Assembly: GCA_949507465.1 (NCBI GenBank)
Contig: CATEMS010000182.1
Location: 1 to 15,423 of the forward strand
Length of the DNA stretch: 15,423 nucleotides
From: Flavobacteriaceae bacterium
Lineage (GTDB): Bacteria; Bacteroidota; Bacteroidia; Flavobacteriales; Flavobacteriaceae
Direction of reading: 5' to 3'
This document shows, piece after piece, positions 1 to 7,600 of this stretch. The position numbers and the translations under genes are program-made. The notes under the pieces were generated by a model that had not been told where the DNA came from, did not search any database, and worked only from the letters and a program-made list of their open reading frames with translations. Each line of letters begins with the position of its first letter. Position 1 is the first letter of the stretch.

Positions 1-522
1 GGCATCTTATATGGAAAAGAAGCTTGGCTTGAAAAACTACCGCCTTTTCAAGGGGGTGGAGAAATGATAGATCAAGTAACATTTGAGCATACCACCTATG
101 CAGGACTACCTCATAAATTTGAAGCAGGTACGCCAAATGTTTGTGGAGGTATTGCATTTGGAGCTGCCATTGATTATTTAAACGCCATAGGTTTTACAGG
201 CATTGCAAATCATGAAGCTAGTCTTTTAGAGTATGCAACCAAAAAATTATTGGAAATTGATGGTCTTAAAATTTACGGAACAACCAAAGAGAAAACATCT
301 GTAATTTCTTTTAACATAGAGGGTATTCACCCCTATGATATCGGTACCATTATCGATAAACTAGGGATAGCCGTTCGAACAGGGCAACACTGCACCCAAC
401 CCATTATGGATTTCTTTAATATATCTGGAACCGTAAGAGCCTCATTTGCATTTTACAACACCATAGAAGAGGTTGATCTATTAATTGCAGCCGTTAAGAA
501 AGCCAAAATGATGCTGTCTTAA
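1..522 (+). CDS. sufS: Cysteine desulfurase SufS, C-terminal part (5' end outside window)
   Basis: PLP-dependent group II cysteine desulfurase that takes sulfur from L-cysteine as an enzyme persulfide for Fe-S cluster assembly in the cytoplasm. The frame is open from base 1, so the ATG at 64 is internal. About 173 residues are visible against roughly 406 in E. coli SufS. The visible part starts at the segment GILYGKEAWLEKLPPFQGGGE, which in the family follows the PLP lysine by about eight residues, so that lysine lies just outside the window. The active-site cysteine is in RTGQHCTQP (TGC at 391-393), the usual SufS motif RTGHHCAxP. The motif FEAGTPNV and the C-terminal VRASFAFYNT with its substrate-binding arginine are present. 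It is first in a tight gene string with a META lipoprotein and sufE, which supports SufS over the related CsdA. Family assignment is secure; the N-terminal half is unseen. Confidence 0.95.
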   Translation, partial: GILYGKEAWLEKLPPFQGGGEMIDQVTFEHTTYAGLPHKFEAGTPNVCGGIAFGAAIDYLNAIGFTGIANHEASLLEYATKKLLEIDGLKIYGTTKEKTSVISFNIEGIHPYDIGTIIDKLGIAVRTGQHCTQPIMDFFNISGTVRASFAFYNTIEEVDLLIAAVKKAKMMLS

Positions 523-533
523 AAATGACAATT

Positions 534-962
534 ATGAAAAAAATAGTCTTTATTAGTATCGCTTTTTGCCTTTTATTGTGTGGTTGCAATCAGACAAAAA
601 AAGTTGTAGCAGATGCTCCTACAGCAAATCTATCTGGTTTTTTTACTGTAATTTCCATTAATGGAGAACAAATTGATTCGCCGGCTGTATTGGAATTTAA
701 AATGGAAGATAAAAAAATATGGGGCAATGCTGGATGCAATGATTTTGCTGCAGGGTACACTCAAAGGGGCAACTTAATTGATATTGATCAATTTACCTCA
801 ACAAAGGTCTATTGTGAAGGCGCTATGAAAAATGAGTTTGCCATTCAAAGAGCGCTAAGAAAAGTAGGGTCATTTGATCTCTCAAATACACGTTTGATTT
901 TGTATTCGGTTACTGATAATAAACAATTACTTATGGCTACTAAAAACAAAGAACAGCTATGA
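534..962 (+). CDS. META/HslJ-domain lipoprotein within the SUF operon
   Basis: Small envelope lipoprotein of about 142 residues. The N-terminus is a typical lipoprotein signal: MKK, a hydrophobic stretch, then lipobox LCGC with the lipidated cysteine near residue 18. The residues after it (NQTKK) are not acidic, so it lacks the surface-export signal and probably faces the periplasm. The rest matches the META domain of HslJ-like proteins: the motif GNAGCNDFAAGY, then STKVYCEGAMKNEF and a final beta-rich segment. An ATG at 525 is also in frame; 534 is preferred because it gives a canonical lipoprotein start. It begins 11 nt after the sufS stop, and its TGA overlaps the ATG of sufE (ATGA at 959-962), so the two are probably translationally coupled. 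In E. coli HslJ is linked to heat and novobiocin response, but the molecular role is unknown. Its place inside a SUF operon suggests a linked stress function, which is inference. Confidence 0.85.
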   Translation: MKKIVFISIAFCLLLCGCNQTKKVVADAPTANLSGFFTVISINGEQIDSPAVLEFKMEDKKIWGNAGCNDFAAGYTQRGNLIDIDQFTSTKVYCEGAMKNEFAIQRALRKVGSFDLSNTRLILYSVTDNKQLLMATKNKEQL

Positions 963-1384
963 CCATTAAAGCCATACAAGAAGAACTCGTAGAGGAGTTT
1001 GCCATGTTTGATGATTGGATGCAACGCTATGAATACATGATAGACCTTGGGAAATCTTTACCTCTTATAGAGAAGCAAAATAAAACCGATGACAGAGTCA
1101 TTAAAGGTTGTCAATCAAAAGTTTGGTTAGATGCGCAACTCAAGGGAGATAAAATAGTATTTTCTGCAGATAGCGATGCGATTATCACAAAAGGGATTAT
1201 TGCTATTTTGATAAGAGCCTTTAACAACCAAACACCTGCTGCAATTTTAAATGCAAGCACAGATTTTATTGACCAAATTGGCTTAAAAGAACACCTTTCT
1301 GCCACAAGAGCAAATGGACTAAGTTCGATGATTAAAAAATTAAAATTGTATGCAACTGCTTATCAAGCAAAGCTAAATAGCTAG
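959..1384 (+). CDS. sufE: Sulfur acceptor protein SufE
   Basis: Cytoplasmic sulfurtransferase of 141 residues that accepts persulfide sulfur from SufS, stimulates its desulfurase activity and passes sulfur to the SufBCD scaffold. The key motif is IKGCQSKVW with the catalytic cysteine at residue 51, the same number as in E. coli SufE. The following KGIIAILIRAFNNQTP and the C-terminal block LSATRANGLSSMIKKLK are also characteristic. Length matches the family (about 138 residues). The ATG at 959 overlaps the stop of the META lipoprotein gene by 4 nt, which fixes the start and suggests coupled translation. CsdE is a close relative, but nearby sufS and the DUF59 gene favour SufE. Confidence 0.95.
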   Translation: MTIKAIQEELVEEFAMFDDWMQRYEYMIDLGKSLPLIEKQNKTDDRVIKGCQSKVWLDAQLKGDKIVFSADSDAIITKGIIAILIRAFNNQTPAAILNASTDFIDQIGLKEHLSATRANGLSSMIKKLKLYATAYQAKLNS

Positions 1385-1424
1385 TGGCTTGAAGTTAGTG
1401 TGAATTTAATACCACAGTACCATT

Positions 1425-1751
1425 ATGGAAGACAAGACAATAGATACACAGGCATTAGGAGAAAAGATTGTAAAGGTTTTAAAATCAATATACGATCCTG
1501 AGATTCCTGTAGATATTTACGAATTAGGGCTTATTTATGATGTGTTTGTTAATGAGGATCATAACGTCAAAATTTTGATGACACTCACCACACCAAACTG
1601 TCCAGTTGCAGAAACACTCCCTGTAGAGGTAGAGGATAAAGTTAAATCTCTTAAAATGGTAAATGATGCCGAGGTTGAAATCACCTTTGACCCGCCCTGG
1701 ACACAAGAATTAATGAGTGAGGAGGCAAAACTAGAATTGGGCATGCTTTAA
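1425..1751 (+). CDS. DUF59/MIP18-family Fe-S assembly factor (SufT-like)
   Basis: Protein of 108 residues made almost entirely of one DUF59 (MIP18-like) domain. Members of this family (SufT, PaaD, eukaryotic CIA2/FAM96) help mature or deliver Fe-S clusters. Visible motifs are YDPEIPVDIYELGLIY at residues 23-38, LTTPNCPVAETLP with the conserved cysteine at residue 59, and DPPWTQELMSEEAKLELGM at the C-terminus. It starts 40 nt after sufE, the widest gap in this operon, with no clear terminator or TAnnTTTG promoter between them. Location next to sufS and sufE supports a SUF role. PaaD belongs to the same family but is embedded in phenylacetate gene clusters, which are absent here. The exact client proteins are not deducible. 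The symbol is left blank because sufT is used for longer proteins in some lineages. Confidence 0.9.
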   Translation: MEDKTIDTQALGEKIVKVLKSIYDPEIPVDIYELGLIYDVFVNEDHNVKILMTLTTPNCPVAETLPVEVEDKVKSLKMVNDAEVEITFDPPWTQELMSEEAKLELGML

Positions 1752-1761
1752 ATTAAGTTTC

Positions 1762-2265
1762 ATGGCAAAGGAGATTGTAAATAGAGTTGCAAATAGCATT
1801 TTAAAAACTATTGACCTTGAGGTGTTATATCCAAAAGGTAACAGAACTGCCTTTGATATTTCGCCATGGCTAGAAAATGGTATGGTGCTTCGAGAAAAAG
1901 ACTTTAGAGAGGCTGTTTCTACCCACCTATGGGAGCGCTATACAAACCAGTATGTTTCGATACACTGCAGCACAGAGGCTATTATTCCTGCCTGGGCATT
2001 TATGCTTGTAAGTACAAAGCTGATTCCCTATGCAAAAAAAACAGTCATTGGGTCACAACAAACTCTTGAAACAATTTTATTTACTGAAATTTTGAGCGAT
2101 CTGGATATCAGTGAGTACCAGAACGCTCCTGTAATTATCAAAGGGTGTGCAAACAAACCTATCCCAAGCGCGGCTTTTGGTATGTTGATCTCAAAACTCC
2201 AACCCATAGCAAAAAGCATTATGTATGGAGAGGCTTGTTCGTTTGTGCCCTTGTATAAAAAATAA
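1762..2265 (+). CDS. DUF2480 family protein of unknown function
   Basis: Predicted soluble protein of 167 residues without signal peptide or membrane segment, recognised as the Bacteroidota-specific DUF2480 family. The N-terminal part carries FDISPWLENGMVLREKDFR. The C-terminal two thirds appear to be an internal duplication. Segment 64-98 (VSIHCSTEAIIPAWAF, then KLIPYAKKTVIG) aligns with segment 123-157 (VIIKGCANKPIPSAAF, then KLQPIAKSIMYG). Each copy places a cysteine (C69, C129) a few residues before an IP dipeptide and has K-L-x-P-x-A-K followed by glycine. A third cysteine is C159. The ATG lies 10 nt after the DUF59 stop and the stop is 5 nt before the next gene, so it is part of the operon. 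Function is unknown. Position beside sufS, sufE and DUF59 suggests an accessory role in Fe-S assembly, which is inference. Confidence 0.85.
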   Translation: MAKEIVNRVANSILKTIDLEVLYPKGNRTAFDISPWLENGMVLREKDFREAVSTHLWERYTNQYVSIHCSTEAIIPAWAFMLVSTKLIPYAKKTVIGSQQTLETILFTEILSDLDISEYQNAPVIIKGCANKPIPSAAFGMLISKLQPIAKSIMYGEACSFVPLYKK

Positions 2266-2270
2266 CCCTA

Positions 2271-3182
2271 ATGAAAAAAATACTTCTTTTTATTATGTGT
2301 TGCCTGTTGGCTTTTTCTGGATTTTCTCAAGAAAAAAAAGAAGAGGTTAAAAGCCCTTGGACCAAAGTTAGTACCGTATCGCTTTTATTTAACCAAGCAG
2401 CATTCAATGATAAATGGCAAGCAGGAGGGACATCAAACTATGCTGCAAATTTTGGCCTTACCCATGAGGCCAACTATAAAAAAAATACGATTACTTGGGA
2501 TAACCGCATGGTCATTGACTTTGGTATTGCCAATCAAAAAGATCAAGCATTTACCAGAAAAACAAATGATCGTTTTGAACTGAATTCTGTGGTAGGTAAA
2601 AAGATACATCAGAGTCTTTGGTATTATTCTTTTTTCATCAATATAAGAACACAACTTGCCAATGGGTATGTCTTTGCTCAGAACCAAGATGGTGGCACCA
2701 CCAGAACATTGACCACAAAGATGTTATCACCGGGGTATTTCCAGGCAGGTCCTGGGCTGCTTTGGGAAAAGGATGAAAATCTAAAAATAAATATAGCACC
2801 TTTAACTGGGCGTTTGATACTCGTTGATAGTAGATTTACAAAGGTTGGGGCAAACCAAAGTGATATAGATGCTTTTAACCAGGTGAGGTATTTCGGGGTA
2901 AATGCAAATGAAACTTCACGTTTTGAGTTTGGTGGCGCTATTGGCGCTTATGGAAAATTTACTTTATTAGAAAATGTAGTGCTAGAAAATGTGCTTAACC
3001 TCTACAGTAACTATCTTGAAGATATGCAAAATGTAGACCTTGATTATACAGCAAACCTGGTGATGTCTATAAATAAGTGGATGACAGCAAATGTAACTTT
3101 CCAGGCTATATACGATGATAATGCAGTAAAAGGGTTTCAAATCAGAGAAGCACTTGGGGTAGGGCTCACCTATGGCTTTTAA
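2271..3182 (+). CDS. DUF3078 outer-membrane beta-barrel-like protein
   Basis: Secreted protein of 303 residues. The signal peptide MKKILLFIMCCLLAFSGFS is followed by glutamine at residue 20, the usual Flavobacteriia cleavage context. The mature part matches DUF3078: an N-terminal LLFNQAAFNDKWQAGGTSNYAANFGL segment (residues 39-64), then alternating amphipathic strands, and a terminal glycine-rich strand ending in phenylalanine (GVGLTYGF), as expected of outer-membrane barrels. It starts 5 nt after the DUF2480 stop and is the last gene of the SUF-linked string; the next gene is convergent. The function of DUF3078 proteins is unknown. An outer-membrane protein ending a cytoplasmic Fe-S operon is odd and may reflect shared regulation rather than physical interaction. 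Confidence 0.85.
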   Translation: MKKILLFIMCCLLAFSGFSQEKKEEVKSPWTKVSTVSLLFNQAAFNDKWQAGGTSNYAANFGLTHEANYKKNTITWDNRMVIDFGIANQKDQAFTRKTNDRFELNSVVGKKIHQSLWYYSFFINIRTQLANGYVFAQNQDGGTTRTLTTKMLSPGYFQAGPGLLWEKDENLKINIAPLTGRLILVDSRFTKVGANQSDIDAFNQVRYFGVNANETSRFEFGGAIGAYGKFTLLENVVLENVLNLYSNYLEDMQNVDLDYTANLVMSINKWMTANVTFQAIYDDNAVKGFQIREALGVGLTYGF

Positions 3183-3188
3183 AAATTT

Positions 3189-3210
3189 AAAACTGGCTGG
3201 CAGGAGTTTT
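3189..3210. terminator. Weak candidate terminator between convergent DUF3078 and hflX
   Basis: AAAACT (3189-3194) and AGTTTT (3205-3210) can pair around a 10-nt loop and are followed by a short U-rich stretch on either strand. The gap between the two convergent stops is only 48 nt, so some termination signal is expected here. The stem is short and AT-rich, so this is a weak call. Confidence 0.25.
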
Positions 3211-3230
3211 AGATGTGATTTTCTTACCTA

Positions 3231-4439
3231 TTATTGAATGTACTCTTGAGGATATAAAAAGCTATTGTAAGGAAACCTTGTGACGTATATCTCTCGAACT
3301 TTATCATATACTTTTTTTCTAAAACTTTCAAAATTTTGTTTCTCCAGGGCAGATACAAAAATGGCATCTCCGTTGGTTGTATTCATCCACGTTGATTTCC
3401 ACTCCTCGAGGGTGAAATGTTCTTTTGTTTTCTGAGTAACCAAATCATCACTATCAATGGTTTTGTTTGTAAAGGCATCTATTTTATTAAATACCATTAT
3501 CGTTGGTTTGTCTGCGCTTTTAATTTCGTCTAGAATGGCTCCCACACTGGCTATATGATCTTCAAAACTCGGGTGGGAAATATCTACCACATGCAAAAGT
3601 AAATCTGCTTCTCTTACCTCATCTAAAGTACTTTTAAAAGACTCAACAAGTTGAGTTGGTAACTTGCGTATAAAACCAACAGTATCAGTAAGTAAAAAGG
3701 GGAGATTGCCCACCACTACTTTACGCACTGTGGTATCAAGTGTGGCAAATAATTTGTTTTCTGCGAATACATCGCTTTTACTAATTGCATTCATCAAAGT
3801 AGATTTCCCGACATTGGTGTAACCCACTAATGCTACCCTAACCAATTTTCCGCGATTTCCGCGCTGAACCTCCATTTGGCGATCAATTTTTTTTAGTTTC
3901 TTTTTTAGCAATGAAATACGATCCCTAACAATACGCCTATCTGTTTCAATTTCTGTCTCTCCAGGTCCTCGCATTCCTATCCCACCACGTTGTCTCTCTA
4001 AGTGGGTCCACATTCCAGCAAGCCTTGGCAGTAAGTACTCATACTGAGCTAGCTCTACTTGGGTTCTAGCATAACTTGTTTGAGCGCGTTGTGCAAAAAT
4101 GTCAAGGATGAGGTTGGTACGGTCAATGATCTTACAGGCTAGAATTTTTTCGATGTTTTTTTGTTGCGCTGCAGAAAGTTCATCATCGAAAATCACAGTG
4201 CCAATACCATGTTGTTGAACATAGGTGTGTACCTGGTCAAGTTTACCGGTTCCAATAAAGGTTTTAGGATTTGGTCTTTCCATTTTCTGGACAAAACGTT
4301 TGAGTACTTGACCTCCCGCCGTGTAAGCTAAAAACTCGAGTTCGTCAAGATATTCTTTAGATATGTCTTGATCTTGCTGTTGAGTAATTAAACCAACCAG
4401 TATGGTCCTTTCGTATTCGGTATCCTTTTGTTCTAACAT
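3231..4439 (-). CDS. hflX: GTPase HflX (ribosome-associated)
   Basis: Cytoplasmic GTPase of 402 residues that binds the 50S subunit and can split stalled or stressed ribosomes. The N-terminal HflX domain includes ERPNPKTFIGTGKLDQV. The family signature GGIGMRGPGETEIETDRR is at about residues 152-169. The G domain follows: G1 GYTNVGKST (206-214), a threonine-bearing switch region ATLDTTVRK, G3 DTVG (252-255), G4 NKID (318-321) and G5 SALE (363-366). The frame extends 23 codons further upstream to 4508, giving a hydrophobic extension not typical of HflX. The start at 4439 is chosen because the protein then begins MLEQKDTEYERTILVGLI, as in relatives, and because a good promoter box lies at 4455-4462, inside the extension. 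The gene is convergent with the SUF operon and divergent from the adhesin gene. No oddities in the G motifs. Confidence 0.95.
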   Translation of the reverse strand: MLEQKDTEYERTILVGLITQQQDQDISKEYLDELEFLAYTAGGQVLKRFVQKMERPNPKTFIGTGKLDQVHTYVQQHGIGTVIFDDELSAAQQKNIEKILACKIIDRTNLILDIFAQRAQTSYARTQVELAQYEYLLPRLAGMWTHLERQRGGIGMRGPGETEIETDRRIVRDRISLLKKKLKKIDRQMEVQRGNRGKLVRVALVGYTNVGKSTLMNAISKSDVFAENKLFATLDTTVRKVVVGNLPFLLTDTVGFIRKLPTQLVESFKSTLDEVREADLLLHVVDISHPSFEDHIASVGAILDEIKSADKPTIMVFNKIDAFTNKTIDSDDLVTQKTKEHFTLEEWKSTWMNTTNGDAIFVSALEKQNFESFRKKVYDKVREIYVTRFPYNSFLYPQEYIQ

Positions 4440-4454
4440 AGGCTGTAAAAAAAG

Positions 4455-4487
4455 CAAAGGTACAAAAGACAACCAGACTATTATCAA
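4455..4487 (-). promoter_or_regulatory. Predicted hflX promoter (TAnnTTTG -7 box with upstream TTG)
   Basis: Read on the minus strand, TACCTTTG (4455-4462) is an exact match to the Bacteroidota -7 consensus TAnnTTTG. A TTG (4485-4487) sits 22 nt upstream, within the spacing reported for Flavobacterium -33 elements. Transcription would start near 4448 and leave a leader of about ten bases before the ATG at 4439. The leader has no Shine-Dalgarno sequence. Confidence 0.6.
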
Positions 4488-4594
4488 TACTTCATGGGCG
4501 AACTGCAATTATAGTAGTGTATAAAAAAACCTGTTTGAAGGGACTTTTATCGGTAAATAACAGCGATACATCTAAAAACAAGCAATCCCTATCA

Positions 4595-4620
4595 TTGCAT
4601 GGAATTTTTAATTAAATTTA
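4595..4620 (+). promoter_or_regulatory. Candidate promoter of the adhesin operon
   Basis: TAAATTTA (4613-4620) differs from TAnnTTTG only in the last base. A TTG (4595-4597) lies 15 nt upstream, shorter than the usual 17-23. Transcription would start near 4627, about 23 nt before the ATG at 4650. The 210-nt gap between the divergent hflX and adhesin starts contains no better match, but the call remains tentative. Confidence 0.3.
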
Positions 4621-4649
4621 GCTTCAAAATAATACCAAAAAAAAAATAA

Positions 4650-7600
4650 ATGAATAGTAAATTACTCCCTCAAAAAAATACACGCATGTATGGATTTGTA
4701 AAGAATCTTGTTACTACCGTAGCATCTATGGTAGTTTTTTTATGCCTAAGCGTGTCGTATGGTCAAACCTCAATTCCTTGTGCCGATGGCGCATTTAACG
4801 ATACCTATTGTTATACAGCCAATGATACCACAGAAATTGTTTATCAAAGTGATACCGGGTTTCCGTTAAGATTAACATTCATTGAAGGAACTGTAGAGTT
4901 AAATTTTGATGAAGTTGTCATTTTAGACTCAGACGGAGTTACCAACCTTAATGCTGGCAACCCATACGGAAACAATGGAGATATGTCTGGATTTGTATTT
5001 GAATCTACTGGAGATACCATCACAGTTCAAGTCACATCAGACGGTATTGCAAGTTGTATCGACGGTTTGTTTGTCCCTTTAAGTTATGATATTAATTGCT
5101 TGACTTGTACAGATCCCACCATTGAGTTTACAAACGATGGAATGTGTGAAACAGGACAGCAATTTACAATTGGTGTAGACATAACCGATTTGGGTAGTTC
5201 TACTGGAATTACCGTGACTGATGACCAAGGAAGTGCGCCACAAACTGCAACAGCACCAGGTGTGTTATTCTTCGGTCCCTATCCTGCACCTACAGGTGTT
5301 ACTTTTACTATAGAAACTGGAGATTTAAATTGTGATTTCACAAGCGGTGTTATTGAGTGTCAAGCCCAAGGAAGTTGTGATGTTTTGGATGCTGGTTTTG
5401 ACATGTTTATAGATTGTGAAACATTTTGTACTGATTTGGTTGCAGATTACATAGCCTTACCAAATCTTGATACTACCTCATACCAAATACAAGGACCTCT
5501 TTGTGATCTGCCTGCTATTACTGGTGGAGCTCCAACAAATTTGACGATAGATGATGTATGGAGTGGATTGATCGCACTTCCTTTTGAGTTTAACTTCTAT
5601 GGCAATGCGTACACAAATGTTGTAGCAGGTGCCAATGGGCAGCTTTCTTTTGATGCTACTCTTGCTGGAAATTATAATGGATGGAACATGGATCCTGTAG
5701 ACCAGGTACCAACCAATGATGTCAACTATCCACTCAATACTATCTTTGGTGCCTATCACGATATAAACCCAGCTGTTGCGCCAGCAACTGCAGATAGAAT
5801 TAATTATTTTGTAACTGGAGATGCTCCTTTTAGAATTTTTGTTTTAAACTTTAACGCAGTTCCTCAATTTGGATGTAATGACCTGTTAACAACCCAACAA
5901 ATACTGTTGTATGAGTCCTTGAATGTAATTGATGTTAATATCATCAACAAGCCTGTGTGTGACACCTGGAATGATGGTCTAGCAGTTATTGGATTGCAAG
6001 GAAACAACCTTACAGAATTTAGTGTTCCAGAAGATAGAAATGTGGGAACTTGGGAGGTCACTAATGAAAACTGGCGTTTTGTGCCCAATGGAGGCCCTGT
6101 AACAAATGCAAGTGTTTTTGAATGGAGAGACCCTGCTGGAAATGTACTAAGTAACGACCCTGTATTTACTGTATGCCCAGACCAAACTACAGTGTACACT
6201 GCAGCTTTAGTGGTAGAATTACCTGACGGAAGTTTTGACGAGCTTACTGACCAAATAACGGTAACAAAAGAGTCAGGATGTTCTCCTTTTGATTGTACAG
6301 ATGATGTGTTTTTAGAAGATTTTGGTACTGGATTGGGTAGAACTACCCACCCATTTACACCTCTAGAATTTAATGGTACTACACAGTTAAATCCTAACCA
6401 ATATGTGGTAACAAACATATCTACAGGTTTAAATAATGGATGGCACCAAGGTATGGAAGACAATACCAGTGGAGACACAAATGGTAGGGCTATTTTCTTT
6501 GATATTTCTGACCAACCATCTCAAATTGAAATCTACAGAAGAGATATTGCTGTTACTGCAAACACCACACATGTTTTTGATTTTGCCATGACCACCATGT
6601 ATGATATTGATACTAATATCTGCCCAGGAACAGGAGTAGACTCAAGACTTATTTATCAAATAGAGGATCCTGCTGGAACTGTCTTGGCAACCAGCACAAC
6701 AGGAAACGTCCCAAATGGGTCAAATCCAAACTGGATCCGCTATTCTTTGGAGTTTGATCCCGCAGACAACACAACAGTTCAGTTGGTTTTATTAAATGAT
6801 ATTTTTGGTGTCTGTGGAAATGATATTGCCATAGATGATATTAGAATTCGTGCAGAGGGCACCACACCATCTATAGAAGATCCTATGGATATGTTTGCTT
6901 GTGAGGAAACCCCAGGAAGTGGTGTAGCCACCTTTGATTTGACTTCTCAAATAGATGAAATATTAAATGGGCTCAACCCTGCAGATTTTGAAATTTCGTT
7001 CCATACCACACAAGAAGATGCAGACACGGGAGATAATCCAATACCAACCCCTAATGTATATTCAAACACGACAAACCCAGAAACTATCTACACCAGAGTT
7101 GAAAGATTGAACCAAAATGACTGTTTCTCAACAACACCCTTTGATTTAATTGTTGAATTACCTCTTGTCATTACAACCAATTTGCCTTCTCAACTAGATG
7201 TATGTGCTAATGAAGATGCGGCTTCCATAGATGCTACACCAACTAATAGTGGTATAGACCTTAACAGTGTTATTTACGATTGGAAAAATGCAAGTGGTAC
7301 TACAGTGTCAACAGATGCAATTTTCACTCCTTTAGAATCTGGCACCTACACTGTAACAATTTCTATCCCGCCCTGTAGCGAGACTACAGTAAGTATAGAT
7401 GTAGTAGTAAAACCAGTCCCAGATCTTGATCTAGGAGAAGATGTCACTCTTTGTGATGGAGAAGATTTTGAAATTCTTCCAAACATTTCTGGAGATACAA
7501 CTGGAGCCACCTTTTTATGGAGTACAGGAGAGGACACAACCTCTATCATTGCAGATCAAAGTGGAACTTACTCTCTAGAAATTACAACTGTTGATGGCTG

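Noticed and set aside
64..66. ATG at 64 as the start of a short SufS-like gene
   Set aside because: The frame is open to the window edge, and the 21 codons before it encode a conserved SufS segment, so the gene is cut by the window.
5864..6478. 204-codon antisense open frame inside the adhesin gene
   Set aside because: It lies wholly opposite a well-supported coding frame, shows no recognisable family or signal, and is explained by the composition of the adhesin gene.
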